Shown: positions 1-9,248 of the stretch, in pieces
Position numbering within the stretch: the first letter of the stretch is position 1
Layout: each line of letters begins with the position of its first letter
NCBI RefSeq assembly: GCF_035207705.1
Contig: NZ_CP128187.1
Coordinates: 3,472,001-3,536,000, forward strand
DNA: 64,000 nucleotides
Origin: Maribacter sp. BPC-D8
GTDB taxonomy: Bacteria; Bacteroidota; Bacteroidia; Flavobacteriales; Flavobacteriaceae
Direction: 5' to 3'
Notes under the pieces: generated by a model
The model's input: the letters and a program-made list of their open reading frames with translations, nothing else
Databases searched by the model: none
What the model was told of the DNA's origin: nothing
Translations under genes and position numbers: made by a program

Positions 1-11
1 AAAAAGTAAAG

Positions 12-770
12 ATGCTAAAAAACCGAAAGGTTTTTAAAGAATCTAAAGCAAAGATAAAGGCTCTAAAAAGCAATATGGAAGCGGAGTCTTATAAAGCTGA
101 AAAAGAGTCAAAAGAATATCAGTCCAGAGTAGTTTCTCTACAAAAACAAGCCCAGAAGTTAAAAACTGAAATGGAGCGTATAGTAGGAGAGCGCGGGTCG
201 GCAGGCAAAGACACTGATGAATATGTTGAGTTACATAGTAGTTTAGCAAAAAAGTTATCAGAATCGCAACGCGTAACGCACCAGCTAGAGCAGAGTAAAA
301 GTTTTATTCAGAAATATGGCAGTAGAGCACATGTTATGGGTAAACTAGACCGTAAGTTAACTTTGGCCGGCACTGCTATTGATATTAAAATATCTGATTT
401 TGAAGTTACTATTCAAATGTTAGAAAAAGAGTATGCTTTCGCAAAATCTGCAAAAGAAGCTACTGAAGGCGCAAAATCTGCAATGCATTTTACAAAAGAT
501 TGGGAACTAGAATACGCTTTAGACGTTATTACAGAGACCATTGCTATGGATATTGCCAGAACTCAAGAAAACCTATCTGACATTGATATGCTAACCAGCA
601 AATACGATGTTGATAGCGATGAACTATATTCGCAACTTGATACTTTAGCCGATAAAATTAAAACGGGTAAAGATTATGTTCCAGATTCAGGTAAATACAA
701 CAACCCGAATTACAAATTAACTACTGAAGACAAGCAAGAAAGCGGTGGTTTTGGAAAAATGTTTGACTAA
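12..770 (+). CDS. Coiled-coil protein, PspA/IM30-like in character (start may lie upstream)
   Basis: A 252-residue, highly charged protein with no signal peptide or membrane segment. Residues about 1-100 are a long Lys/Glu-rich coiled coil and about 115-215 a second helical region. The C-terminus is polar and ends GGFGKMFD. This organisation resembles PspA/IM30 membrane-stress proteins, but no diagnostic motif is visible, so the family is inferred. The frame is open back to base 1 (no in-frame stop before the ATG), so the true start could be outside the window. It lies 26 bp before the OmpA-fused binding protein and is probably co-transcribed with the ABC genes downstream, suggesting a cytoplasmic accessory role to that envelope system. 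Confidence 0.6.
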   Translation: MLKNRKVFKESKAKIKALKSNMEAESYKAEKESKEYQSRVVSLQKQAQKLKTEMERIVGERGSAGKDTDEYVELHSSLAKKLSESQRVTHQLEQSKSFIQKYGSRAHVMGKLDRKLTLAGTAIDIKISDFEVTIQMLEKEYAFAKSAKEATEGAKSAMHFTKDWELEYALDVITETIAMDIARTQENLSDIDMLTSKYDVDSDELYSQLDTLADKIKTGKDYVPDSGKYNNPNYKLTTEDKQESGGFGKMFD

Positions 771-796
771 TCATAACTATATAAATACAATTAAAA

Positions 797-2611
797 ATGG
801 GTAAAATTTTAAGGATTAAAAAACTTACTACGCTATCAGAACTTATTATCGCTGTTATACTATTAGGCGGTATTTTAGGTGCAGTATACTACTTTGCTCC
901 TGGCTTAAGAGTTGGTGAAGCCAAAGTACTAGAAGGCATTAATGTTGATAAAAAAGAAGTTAACAATGTTATTACTTCTGCTAAGATGGAATTACCATCT
1001 AAAAGTGAATCTAGTGCTGTAGAAGATCAACCTTTAGTGCGAATTGCAGCATATGCATGGAACGCACAATCGGGTATCATCGTAGCTAACGGAGGACCAA
1101 AAACAACAAAAGGTTCTTTAATGGAACAAAACGGAGTTAACCTTGAAATAATTCGTCAAGATTGGCTTTCTGAGCTTCGTAACATGCAAATGAAATTTGT
1201 TGAAGAATACGACCGAGGTGAAGAATTTCCTGATGCTGACAAAAGTGCATTTGCTATCATAATGATGGGTGATGGTGCTCCTTTCTATATCAGTACAATG
1301 CAACAAGCATTAGATGATAAGTTTGGAAAAGACAAGTATCATGTACAAGTAGTAGGTGCTGTAGGTATTAGCTATGGTGAAGATAAATTAATTGGCCCAC
1401 CAAGCTGGAAGGTTGATCCTAAAAGCATGAAAGGTGCTTTAATATCTACTGTTTTAGGTGATGGTGACTGGGTTACTGCATTGAACTATGCTTTTGCAAA
1501 CGGACTTAAAGTGAATCCTGATTCTAATACGTATGATCCAGAAGCGGTAAACTTTTATCCTTCTCAAGATGATGATTATATCAAGTCTGCAGAAGAGTTG
1601 ATTAAATCTCAAAAATCTGGTTGGACCGTTCCTTTGAAAGAAGTTAAAAACGGAAAACTTACTGGTAAGACTATCAACAAAAAAATCGATGGTTGTGCTA
1701 CTTGGACACCTGGTGATAAAATGGTTTTTGATGCCTTGAGCGGATTTACTGATATCGCGTCAACTAAAGAATTCAACAACCAAATGGCTACTACTGTTAT
1801 TGCAGTTAAAGAATGGTCAGTTGCGCATCCGAAAATTGTAAGTAATATTTTGAAATCTGCACTTACTGCTTCTAATCAAATGAAGCAATATGACGAGTGG
1901 CAAGTAAGAGCTTCAGAAGCTGTTGCTGAAACTTATGACTTAGAAACACCAAAATACTGGTACGATATGTTTAAAGGTCAAAAAGGCAGCAAGAATGGTA
2001 TTGACTATAACATGGGTGGATCTAGAGTATTTAACTATTCTGATGTAATGCAGTATTATGGTATTACAGATGGTACAAATAGATACAAAGCAGTTTACAA
2101 CCAAGTATCTAGCTATTTATTAGAGTTGAATCCTTTTGGGTTTAATGAATCTGTAAAACGAATTGTACCTTATGATGAAGCAGTTAATCTGTATTTCATT
2201 AAAAACATCAACGATATTGAGTCGGGTACAGCTTATAAAGCCGATTACACGAAAGAAGCAACTGAAGTTTTAGCTTCTGGTGAGTGGAATATTAGTTTTG
2301 ATACTGGCAGTGCAAATATCTCTGCTTCATCTGCAAGCACTTTAGAAAGCATCTATAACTTATTGGTACAGGCAGAAGACACGAAATTAAAATTAGAAGG
2401 TCATACAGATGATACTGGTTCTGCTGAAGCAAACTACGATTTATCTCAAAGACGTGCACAAGCTGTTGTTACCTTCTTAAGAGGTAGAGGAATTCCACAA
2501 TCTCGTTTCCAAACCGTTATTGGTAAAGGGGAAGATGAACCTGTAGCTGCAAACACTAGCAATAGTGGTAGAGCTAAAAACAGACGTGTTGTTATAGAAT
2601 TATTAAAATAA
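797..2611 (+). CDS. ABC-type substrate-binding protein fused to a C-terminal OmpA peptidoglycan-binding domain
   Basis: The 604-residue protein has an N-terminal membrane anchor (residues about 15-35, LIIAVILLGGILGAVYYF). A large periplasmic region of SsuA/NMT1-like solute-binding type follows at about 70-450. From about 495 to the end it has an OmpA domain: LKLEGHTDDTGSAEANYDLSQRRA matches the OmpA-C core, with NRRV near the C-terminus. The OmpA part should hold peptidoglycan while the binding part faces the permease. The following genes encode an SsuC-like permease and an ATPase, so all three probably form one importer or an envelope-sensing complex. The substrate is unknown. A binding protein tethered to both membrane and cell wall is unusual for importers. 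Identification of both domains is good; the transported solute cannot be read from the sequence. Confidence 0.8.
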   Translation: MGKILRIKKLTTLSELIIAVILLGGILGAVYYFAPGLRVGEAKVLEGINVDKKEVNNVITSAKMELPSKSESSAVEDQPLVRIAAYAWNAQSGIIVANGGPKTTKGSLMEQNGVNLEIIRQDWLSELRNMQMKFVEEYDRGEEFPDADKSAFAIIMMGDGAPFYISTMQQALDDKFGKDKYHVQVVGAVGISYGEDKLIGPPSWKVDPKSMKGALISTVLGDGDWVTALNYAFANGLKVNPDSNTYDPEAVNFYPSQDDDYIKSAEELIKSQKSGWTVPLKEVKNGKLTGKTINKKIDGCATWTPGDKMVFDALSGFTDIASTKEFNNQMATTVIAVKEWSVAHPKIVSNILKSALTASNQMKQYDEWQVRASEAVAETYDLETPKYWYDMFKGQKGSKNGIDYNMGGSRVFNYSDVMQYYGITDGTNRYKAVYNQVSSYLLELNPFGFNESVKRIVPYDEAVNLYFIKNINDIESGTAYKADYTKEATEVLASGEWNISFDTGSANISASSASTLESIYNLLVQAEDTKLKLEGHTDDTGSAEANYDLSQRRAQAVVTFLRGRGIPQSRFQTVIGKGEDEPVAANTSNSGRAKNRRVVIELLK

Positions 2612-2634
2612 CATTCGCTTATTAAGATTTAATG

Positions 2635-2691
2635 ACCGTCCCAAGAATGTGAAGAACATTGATTTTTTCCTTTTTGGGACGGTTCTTTTTT
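2635..2691 (+). terminator. Intrinsic terminator or attenuator inside the ABC operon
   Basis: Perfect 10-bp stem ACCGTCCCAA (2635-2644) with TTGGGACGGT (2674-2683), followed by TTCTTTTTT. It separates the binding-protein gene from the permease and ATPase genes, so it may lower downstream expression rather than end the operon. Confidence 0.75.
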
Positions 2692-2716
2692 ATAGAACTA
2701 GTTTATCATAAATCAA

Positions 2717-3487
2717 ATGAAGAATTTATTTATTCCTTTTGAAAATATTGGCAAGAAACCAAGGCTATTAATTGCTGTAGGTTGGGTAGCACTGGTATTT
2801 GGTATTTGGTTTCTTTCAAGCATGGGAGATCGACACTTATTTCCGTCTCCACAACAGGTTTTGCAAGGTTTTACTGAATTATATAACGAAGGGCTAGTCG
2901 TACATATCGGCAGCTCGTTATTACTTTGCTTTTCAGCAATTGCTATTGCTATTGTAATTTCTTTAGTTATCAGTTATTTATCTACTGTGCCTATTCTTAA
3001 GCCTGTTGCCATTACCATTAGCAAACTAAGATACCTTCCTTTAACAGGTATTACATTTTACCTAGCCATTCTTATAAGCGATGCCAGATCTATGCAAATA
3101 TGGGTTCTGGTCGTTTTTATGAGCACCTATTTAACGACTTCGTTGTTAAGTATGTTAAATGCAATTCCGCAAGAAGAATTTGACCACGCAAGATCATTAG
3201 GTTGTAGCCGTTGGGAAGTTCTTTGGGAGGTTGTTGTAAAAGGCCGCATAGATTATGTAATTGATGTAATTAGACAAAATCTTGCTATAGTATGGATGAT
3301 GTTAGTTACCGTAGAATCGATTCTTGTAGCAGCTGGAGGTCTAGGGTTTTTGATCAAAAACTCAGACAAGTTTATGAATCACGGTAGAATTATAGCATTA
3401 CAAATTGTTATACTCGCAGTAGGTCTTTTTATTGACTTCATTTTAAACTACCTAAGAAAAGCATTTTTCAGATATTCTAAAATATAA
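2717..3487 (+). CDS. ABC transporter permease, SsuC/TauC-like
   Basis: A 256-residue inner-membrane protein with about six hydrophobic segments (first at about 17-36). It carries a cytoplasmic EAA-type loop at about residues 150-185, EEFDHARSLGCSRWEVLWEVV, the surface that docks on the ATPase. This is the BPD-transport (binding-protein-dependent) permease architecture of the nitrate/sulfonate/taurine class. It follows the OmpA-fused binding protein after a terminator-like hairpin and precedes the ATPase by 4 bp, so permease and ATPase are surely one transcript. Substrate not determinable. Confident for the family. Confidence 0.88.
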   Translation: MKNLFIPFENIGKKPRLLIAVGWVALVFGIWFLSSMGDRHLFPSPQQVLQGFTELYNEGLVVHIGSSLLLCFSAIAIAIVISLVISYLSTVPILKPVAITISKLRYLPLTGITFYLAILISDARSMQIWVLVVFMSTYLTTSLLSMLNAIPQEEFDHARSLGCSRWEVLWEVVVKGRIDYVIDVIRQNLAIVWMMLVTVESILVAAGGLGFLIKNSDKFMNHGRIIALQIVILAVGLFIDFILNYLRKAFFRYSKI

Positions 3488-3491
3488 TACC

Positions 3492-4319
3492 ATGGCGTAC
3501 GATATGCAAAATACCTTATTATACGTAGAAGACTTAAGTGTTGCATACGGTGATAAGACAATTATAAAAGATATTAACCTTACTGAAAAAGATGTCGTTC
3601 GTGAGGGCAAAGTTACGGGTCAAGTAATCGCTATTGTTGGTCGTTCTGGGCGAGGTAAGTCTACATTATTTAAAGCGCTTACCGGTTTAGTTAAACCCAC
3701 ATCAGGCAAAGTACTTATTGCAGATACCAACACAGGTACTGAAAACGATGCCAAAGAAGTAAACGAAGGTGATATAGGCTTTGTAGACCAAAAGTATACC
3801 TTGTTTCGAAATAAGACTGTTTATCAATCATTGCTGTTTGCACTACGCAAGAAAAATATGCCGAAAGAGCAAAAGCATAAACAGATAATGACGTATTTAA
3901 AAGAGTGGGGACTAGAAAATGAAAAAGACAAATACCCTAATGAATTGTCTGGTGGCCAAAGACAACGAACTGCAGTAATTGAGCAAATTTTCTGTTCTGG
4001 TCATTATATGGTTTTAGACGAACCTTTTTCGGGTTTAGATATCGGAAACATTGAAGATGTAAAAAAGGCTTTTAATCTAATTACCTCTTCTCATGAATTC
4101 AATACAATCATTTATTCAACGCACGACATAGAGTTAGCCGTAGAATTGGCAGATAGTATTTATGTCATAGGATACCCTACAATTGAGGGCAAAAAAATGG
4201 ATTACGGCACTATAGTAAAACATTTTGATATGAAAGAAATGGAACTCGCTTGGAAAGATTTCGGACTTGATCATATTGAAGTGGTAAAACAAGTTAAAAA
4301 CAGCATGCTAAGTTCTTAG
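3492..4319 (+). CDS. ABC transporter ATP-binding protein
   Basis: A 275-residue cytoplasmic ATPase. Walker A is GRSGRGKST (about residues 50-58), the ABC signature is LSGGQRQR (about 154-161), Walker B with catalytic Glu is YMVLDEPFSGLD (about 172-183), and the H-loop is STHD. It powers the permease encoded 4 bp upstream. A longer than usual stretch between the first strand and Walker A (TEKDVVREGKVTGQ) is noticeable. It is the last clear transport gene; the DUF1460 gene follows after 16 bp and may share the transcript. Confidence 0.9.
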   Translation: MAYDMQNTLLYVEDLSVAYGDKTIIKDINLTEKDVVREGKVTGQVIAIVGRSGRGKSTLFKALTGLVKPTSGKVLIADTNTGTENDAKEVNEGDIGFVDQKYTLFRNKTVYQSLLFALRKKNMPKEQKHKQIMTYLKEWGLENEKDKYPNELSGGQRQRTAVIEQIFCSGHYMVLDEPFSGLDIGNIEDVKKAFNLITSSHEFNTIIYSTHDIELAVELADSIYVIGYPTIEGKKMDYGTIVKHFDMKEMELAWKDFGLDHIEVVKQVKNSMLSS

Positions 4320-4335
4320 TGTATTAATCCATGTT

Positions 4336-5178
4336 ATGAAATATTTCTCTTTAATACTCTTTTTCCTTTTAGCTACTAACAGCATATTAGCGCAACAAAT
4401 CACCTGCTCACCAAAAGACAAAGCAGCCGTTGAGAGCAAACTAGCTGAAATTGACGGAATGTATAATGGTGATTTCGGCGAAACTATGGTGAGCGTTGGT
4501 AAAACGTTTATGAAAACGCCGTATGTTGCCAAAACACTAGAGATTGGTGATACCGAAACATTGGTCGTTAACCTACATGGTTTAGACTGTACCACATTCG
4601 TTGAGAATGTATTAGACTTTTCTAAGTTGTTGAGACAAGATAATCTGTCATTTGATGCATTCGTTAAAAACCTAGAGATTATTAGATACAAAGATGGCGA
4701 ACTAGAAGGTTACGCATCGCGTTTACATTACTTTTCTGAATGGATTGCCAACAATGCAGACAAAGGACTTCTAAAAGATATAACTGGTGAAATTGGTGGT
4801 ACAGAAATCACAAAAGATATTGATTTTATGAGCACGCACCGAGATCTATATCCGTTTTTGTCGGATGATGCTAATTTCTCAAAGATCAAAGCTTCTGAAA
4901 ACTATTTAAACAATCAGGCTATATGTGTATTGGCACAAGACGAAATTGCCAAGAATGAGCATCTTATTCAATCTGGGGACATTATAGCACTTGCTACTTC
5001 TATAAACGGATTAGATGTTACCCATACCGGTATCGCTACGCGCGAAAAAGATGGTAGAATTCACTTACTACATGCATCGACCGGATCTATGCAAGTTGAA
5101 GTTTCTAAAAAACCGCTCGCAGCATATTTAAAAGGCATAAAAAGCAACACAGGTATTATGGTTGCAAGACCACTATAA
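4336..5178 (+). CDS. DUF1460 protein, NlpC/P60-like cell-wall hydrolase fold
   Basis: A 280-residue exported protein with a signal peptide (residues 1-19, cleavage near LAQQ). The family motif LDCTTFVENVL (about residues 83-93) supplies the probable catalytic Cys. HTGIATREKDGRIHLLHAS (about 237-255) supplies the His of a papain-like NlpC/P60-type site. DUF1460 proteins include a structurally studied N-acetylmuramoyl-L-alanine amidase-like hydrolase, so a peptidoglycan-fragment role in the periplasm is likely. It sits 16 bp after the ABC ATPase gene, and its 3' end is 4 bp from the end of the convergent AraC gene. Confidence 0.82.
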   Translation: MKYFSLILFFLLATNSILAQQITCSPKDKAAVESKLAEIDGMYNGDFGETMVSVGKTFMKTPYVAKTLEIGDTETLVVNLHGLDCTTFVENVLDFSKLLRQDNLSFDAFVKNLEIIRYKDGELEGYASRLHYFSEWIANNADKGLLKDITGEIGGTEITKDIDFMSTHRDLYPFLSDDANFSKIKASENYLNNQAICVLAQDEIAKNEHLIQSGDIIALATSINGLDVTHTGIATREKDGRIHLLHASTGSMQVEVSKKPLAAYLKGIKSNTGIMVARPL

Positions 5179-5182
5179 CTTT

Positions 5183-6073
5183 CTAACTACCCGCTAACGC
5201 CAATAGGTATTTTTTAGGTGTGGTATTATACTTCTTCTTAAAGGCAGCTATGAAGTGACTAGAGGTACTATACCCTACTTTGAGTCCGATTTCATTGACA
5301 TTATACTGACCGGTTTCTAAAAGACGCTTGGCATACTCCATCTTATGGTCAAATAAAAAGCTGTAGACCGAATCACCATAAATTTGCTTAAACCCTTCTT
5401 TTAGGCGTTTTAAACTCAAACCAATTTCACTTGACAGCTCAGCCAATGTTGGTGGCTCTGCCATATTCGCTAGAATAAGTTCTTTAGCTTTTTTAATCTT
5501 TTTTACATTTTCCTCATCTGCTAAATAAGGGCATTGTTCTATATCTGCATTGGGGCTTCTATTAAAATACAAGGCTATTAATTCGTAAATTTTACCTTTT
5601 ACATAAAGTGATTTTATAGAAGGATGTAGATTATAGTTCACGATCTGACTCAAGATAACTGCTATCGAAGGTGAAAATGGTTCTTGAGAATAATACTTCT
5701 TCTCTTTATTATCTGAACTTAAAAACGGAATATAATCTGCCTCTGCAGTAAATAAAGAATGAAACTTTCGCAAGGTCATTACTACAGAAACCAGCGATGA
5801 TTTTGGGCTAAGACTTAAATTCAACGGCAAGTCTAACTGTGTGTTATATAGCAACAAAGAATTCTCTTCTTTGACATCTAAACTATAATTACCCTGATTA
5901 AAGTTATAGCTACCACTACCCTTTAAACAAAAATGAATCTGAATAAATCGTTTATTGATTTCACGGGTGTACTGCACCATAGTATCCTCTTCATTCTGAA
6001 ATTTGAGTATGTAAAATCCGTCTTCAATTAAAACTTCGTCGTATGACCCTTGAGCGTTACTTTTTACCTCCAT
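5183..6073 (-). CDS. AraC-family transcriptional regulator
   Basis: A 296-residue regulator. The C-terminal about 95 residues carry the two helix-turn-helix motifs of the AraC family (LAELSSEIGLSLKRLKEGFK, then VNEIGLKVGYSTSSHFIAAF with the family tail KKKYNTTPKKYL). The N-terminal half is a probable effector or cupin-like domain. It is divergent from hemA with about 190 bp between the start codons, so control of the haem genes or of itself is a reasonable inference. Flavobacteria often keep an AraC gene at this position, but the ligand is unknown. Confidence 0.88.
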   Translation of the reverse strand: MEVKSNAQGSYDEVLIEDGFYILKFQNEEDTMVQYTREINKRFIQIHFCLKGSGSYNFNQGNYSLDVKEENSLLLYNTQLDLPLNLSLSPKSSLVSVVMTLRKFHSLFTAEADYIPFLSSDNKEKKYYSQEPFSPSIAVILSQIVNYNLHPSIKSLYVKGKIYELIALYFNRSPNADIEQCPYLADEENVKKIKKAKELILANMAEPPTLAELSSEIGLSLKRLKEGFKQIYGDSVYSFLFDHKMEYAKRLLETGQYNVNEIGLKVGYSTSSHFIAAFKKKYNTTPKKYLLALAGS

Positions 6074-6265
6074 TTTATAAAATCAATTTTATATCTATTT
6101 AGAAAGCATCTAAATAAAACAGTCCGTATTCATTCAAACCATCATAAAATTATGGCTAATAAACTGATATTTATCATATTTTGACTAAAAATTCGGCAGA
6201 CGATACTAATTGTACCGCTAGCGTTGTTTTTATTGAGTGGATGCTCATATTTTTGTATCCGCTTT

Positions 6266-7522
6266 ATGAAAGACTATCACATTTCTAAACATAACTCATT
6301 TTACACCATTGGTCTTAACTACAAAAAGGCTGATGCTGAGGCTCGTGGTAAATTTAGTTTAGACGAAGTGGCTGTAAAGTCACTTTTAATACAAGCTAAA
6401 GAACAGGGCATTGATGGGTTATTGGCAACATCAACATGTAACCGAACAGAGTTACATGGCTTTGCGCAACACCCATTTCAACTAATTAAATTATTATGCG
6501 ACCATTCTAACGGAACCGTTGAGGCTTTTCAGGAAGTAGCATATGTGTACAAAAATAAAGAAGCTATCAATCACCTATTCAGAGTAGGTACAGGATTAGA
6601 TAGCCAGATACTTGGCGATTTTGAAATCATCAGTCAATTAAAGCAAAGTTTTAAGCGTTCTAAAGAATTGGGTATTGCCAATCCGTTTATCGAAAGACTT
6701 TGCAATAGTATTATACAAGCGAGCAAGCGCATAAAGAATGAAACTGAAATTTCATCTGGCGCAACATCTGTAGCATTCGCATCTGTACAATACATTATGC
6801 GTAATGTTGAAAATGTTACCGACAAGAATATTCTTTTATTCGGAACCGGAAAAATTGGTCGTAATACGTGCGAAAATTTAATAAAGCACACTAAAAATCC
6901 GCATATCACCCTAATCAATAGAACTAAAGATAAAGCTGAGCAAATTGCAGGCAAGTTCAACCTTAAGGTTAAAGATTATGGCGATTTACAATCAGAAATA
7001 AGAACTTCAGATATTTTAGTAGTTGCAACAGGTGCACAAAAACCTACGATTACCAAAGAATTAATCTATACGAACAAACCATTATTGATATTAGATCTTT
7101 CCGTTCCAAAGAACGTCGATGATTCTATTTCAGAAATGGATAATGTTACCGTAATTCATTTAGATCATTTATCTCAAATGACCGATGAAACTTTAGAGCG
7201 TAGAAAGCAATTTATACCAGATGCAGAGGCTATAAACGAAGAGGTGAAAAATGATTTTAACCAATGGTTAGAAACTAGAAAATTTGCCCCAGTAATTAAG
7301 GCGCTAAAGCAGAAATTGAAAACTATTAAGGACGAAGAGTTAGACTATCAATCTAAAAAAACGGTCGATTTTAATTCGCACCAAGCAGATATAGTTACCA
7401 ATCGCATCATTCAAAAAATAACCAAACAATTTGCAAATCATCTAAAAGATGACACGGTAGATTCCAATTCAAGTTTAGAATTTATCCAAAAAGTATTTCA
7501 ATTAGAATTGGACGAACAATGA
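6266..7522 (+). CDS. hemA: Glutamyl-tRNA reductase
   Basis: First committed step of C5-pathway haem synthesis: reduces glutamyl-tRNA to glutamate-1-semialdehyde with NADPH. Family motifs are present: LATSTCNRTELHGF with the catalytic Cys (about residues 53-66), a Rossmann segment LLFGTGKIGRNTCENL, and LILDLSVPKNV. The C-terminal dimerisation helix is present. The reading frame is open to a TTG at 6224, but the ATG at 6266 gives the normal N-terminus (MKDYHISKHNSF), so I prefer it. It overlaps hemC by 4 bp (ATGA), which implies translational coupling. hemL (the next enzyme) is not in this window. Confidence 0.95.
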   Translation: MKDYHISKHNSFYTIGLNYKKADAEARGKFSLDEVAVKSLLIQAKEQGIDGLLATSTCNRTELHGFAQHPFQLIKLLCDHSNGTVEAFQEVAYVYKNKEAINHLFRVGTGLDSQILGDFEIISQLKQSFKRSKELGIANPFIERLCNSIIQASKRIKNETEISSGATSVAFASVQYIMRNVENVTDKNILLFGTGKIGRNTCENLIKHTKNPHITLINRTKDKAEQIAGKFNLKVKDYGDLQSEIRTSDILVVATGAQKPTITKELIYTNKPLLILDLSVPKNVDDSISEMDNVTVIHLDHLSQMTDETLERRKQFIPDAEAINEEVKNDFNQWLETRKFAPVIKALKQKLKTIKDEELDYQSKKTVDFNSHQADIVTNRIIQKITKQFANHLKDDTVDSNSSLEFIQKVFQLELDEQ

Positions 7523-9099
7523 GTAAAGTAATACGATTAGGAACACGCGATAGTGAATTAGCGCTATGGCAAGCGAAAACCGTTAAAAGTCAACTTCAAG
7601 CATTAGGTTATAAAGTAAAATTAGTTCCTGTAAAATCTACAGGAGACCTAATTTTAGATAAACCCCTATATGAATTAGGAATTACGGGAGTGTTTACCAA
7701 AACATTAGATGTTGCCATGATCAATGGTGATATCGATATTGCCGTACATTCTATGAAAGATGTACCTACTGCCTTACCAGAAGGTATTGTAAAAGCTGCG
7801 GTTTTAAAGCGTGGTAATTACATGGACATTATGGCATTTAATGATAATGAGGAGTTTTTAGGTTCTCGTGATGCCGTTATTGCCACTGGTAGCTTACGTA
7901 GACAAGCGCAATGGTTAAATAGATATCCAACACATACGGTTGTCGATTTAAGAGGAAATGTAAATAGACGCTTAGAAAAACTATACGAAAATGACTGGAA
8001 CGGTGCAATTTTCGCCGCTGTTGGTCTAGAACGTATCGGTTTAGAACCAGAAAACACAATCGGACTTACCTGGATGTTACCAGCCCCTGCACAAGGTGCT
8101 ATTATGGTAGTTGCGATGGAAGATGACGAAGATATTCGTGAAGCTTGTGCACAGCTAAATCACGAAGAAACGGATACCTGTGTTACTCTTGAAAGAGAAT
8201 TTCTTAGAGAATTAGAAGGTGGTTGTAGTGCACCGATCGGAGCATTATCATATATCAACAAAGAAAATATTGTTACCCTAAAAGGTGTATTATTGAATGT
8301 TGACGGTAGTAAAAAACTGGAAGCAGAATTAACCGCACCACTTGGTAAGCATCAAAATTTGGGTATCGACTGTGCTAAAAGTATTTTAGCGAGAGGTGGT
8401 AAACGATTAATGACCGAACTGGCAAATGCCGGATTAGAAGTCAACATATTTTCTACCAAGAAATTGACTCCACCACAACAATTAATGCTAAACATATCGG
8501 TTAATGCCGATTCAGATGATTTTATAAAAATTAATCCGAATCGTATTTCTCCTATTATCTTGAAACAGCCACATAAAAATGTTGTTTTTACCAGTAAAAA
8601 TGCGGTAGAAGCAGTATTGGCAAGTAGAGATGTTGCTGAGTTAGACTTTGAAAATATCTATTGTGTTGGCAGAAAAACACGTAGATTAATAAAAAACACT
8701 TTCGGTAAAGTGACACATTATGAAAATAATGCAAAAGATTTAGCGAAGCATTTAGTAGAGTTTATTGATGGTAGTGAAGTCACCTATTTTCATGGTGATC
8801 TAAGTTTAGATGTACTACCAAGTATTTTAGCAGAAAATAATATTGAGGTAAACGCAATAGAAGCTTACCGAACTAGACTTTCAGGTAAAGCTATACCAGC
8901 AAGCGCAAAAGGGATCATGTTCTTTAGTCCATCGAACGTAGAAAGCTATTTAAAAGAGAATTCTACAGACAGAGTAGCCTATTGTATTGGCGAAACCACT
9001 GCAAAAGTAGCTAGAGAACATTTCAAAGAAGTTAAAGTTGCCAAAATACCTACTGTAGAAAGTGTTATTGAGTTGGTGAATGGAGATTATCTAGATTAG
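7519..9099 (+). CDS. hemC: Hydroxymethylbilane synthase / uroporphyrinogen-III synthase fusion (HemC-HemD)
   Basis: A 526-residue bifunctional enzyme. Residues about 1-310 are porphobilinogen deaminase: RLGTRDSELALWQ at the N-terminus, HSMKDVPT, TGSLRRQAQ, and the dipyrromethane cofactor Cys in LEGGCSAPIGA. Residues about 320-526 match HemD in layout (FTSKNAVEAVL, FFSPSNVESYL, CIGETTAKVA). The fusion delivers hydroxymethylbilane directly to ring closure and makes uroporphyrinogen III. HemC alone is about 300 residues and HemD about 250, so the length agrees with a complete fusion. It overlaps hemA and is followed by hemE after 149 bp containing repeats. Confidence 0.94.
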   Translation: MSKVIRLGTRDSELALWQAKTVKSQLQALGYKVKLVPVKSTGDLILDKPLYELGITGVFTKTLDVAMINGDIDIAVHSMKDVPTALPEGIVKAAVLKRGNYMDIMAFNDNEEFLGSRDAVIATGSLRRQAQWLNRYPTHTVVDLRGNVNRRLEKLYENDWNGAIFAAVGLERIGLEPENTIGLTWMLPAPAQGAIMVVAMEDDEDIREACAQLNHEETDTCVTLEREFLRELEGGCSAPIGALSYINKENIVTLKGVLLNVDGSKKLEAELTAPLGKHQNLGIDCAKSILARGGKRLMTELANAGLEVNIFSTKKLTPPQQLMLNISVNADSDDFIKINPNRISPIILKQPHKNVVFTSKNAVEAVLASRDVAELDFENIYCVGRKTRRLIKNTFGKVTHYENNAKDLAKHLVEFIDGSEVTYFHGDLSLDVLPSILAENNIEVNAIEAYRTRLSGKAIPASAKGIMFFSPSNVESYLKENSTDRVAYCIGETTAKVAREHFKEVKVAKIPTVESVIELVNGDYLD

Positions 9100-9102
9100 C
9101 TT

Positions 9103-9129
9103 TTGGCTGTTGGCTGTTGGCTGTTGGCT
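9103..9129 (+). repeat. Short tandem repeat of TTGGCTG
   Basis: Nearly four head-to-tail copies of the 7-mer TTGGCTG just after the hemCD stop. Likely prone to slippage; no function is evident. Confidence 0.8.
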
Positions 9130-9146
9130 AAAAAAATAAAAATTAA

Positions 9147-9235
9147 CGTCTTTGCGAGCATAGCGAAACAATCTGTTTCTTAGGAACACCAAACAAACAG
9201 ATTGCTTCGGAGCGAAAAGGCTCCTCGCAATGACG
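9147..9235. repeat. REP-like palindromic repeat between hemCD and hemE
   Basis: About 89 bp with inverted ends (CGTCTTTGCGAG at the left, CTCGCAATGACG at the right) and an inner inverted pair AACAATCTGTTT / AAACAGATTG. Elements with GTCATTGCGAGG and GCAATCTG are a familiar class of dispersed palindromic repeats in many bacterial genomes. It could form a large hairpin in the hem transcript. Confidence 0.7.
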
Positions 9236-9248
9236 AACAACATAAACT

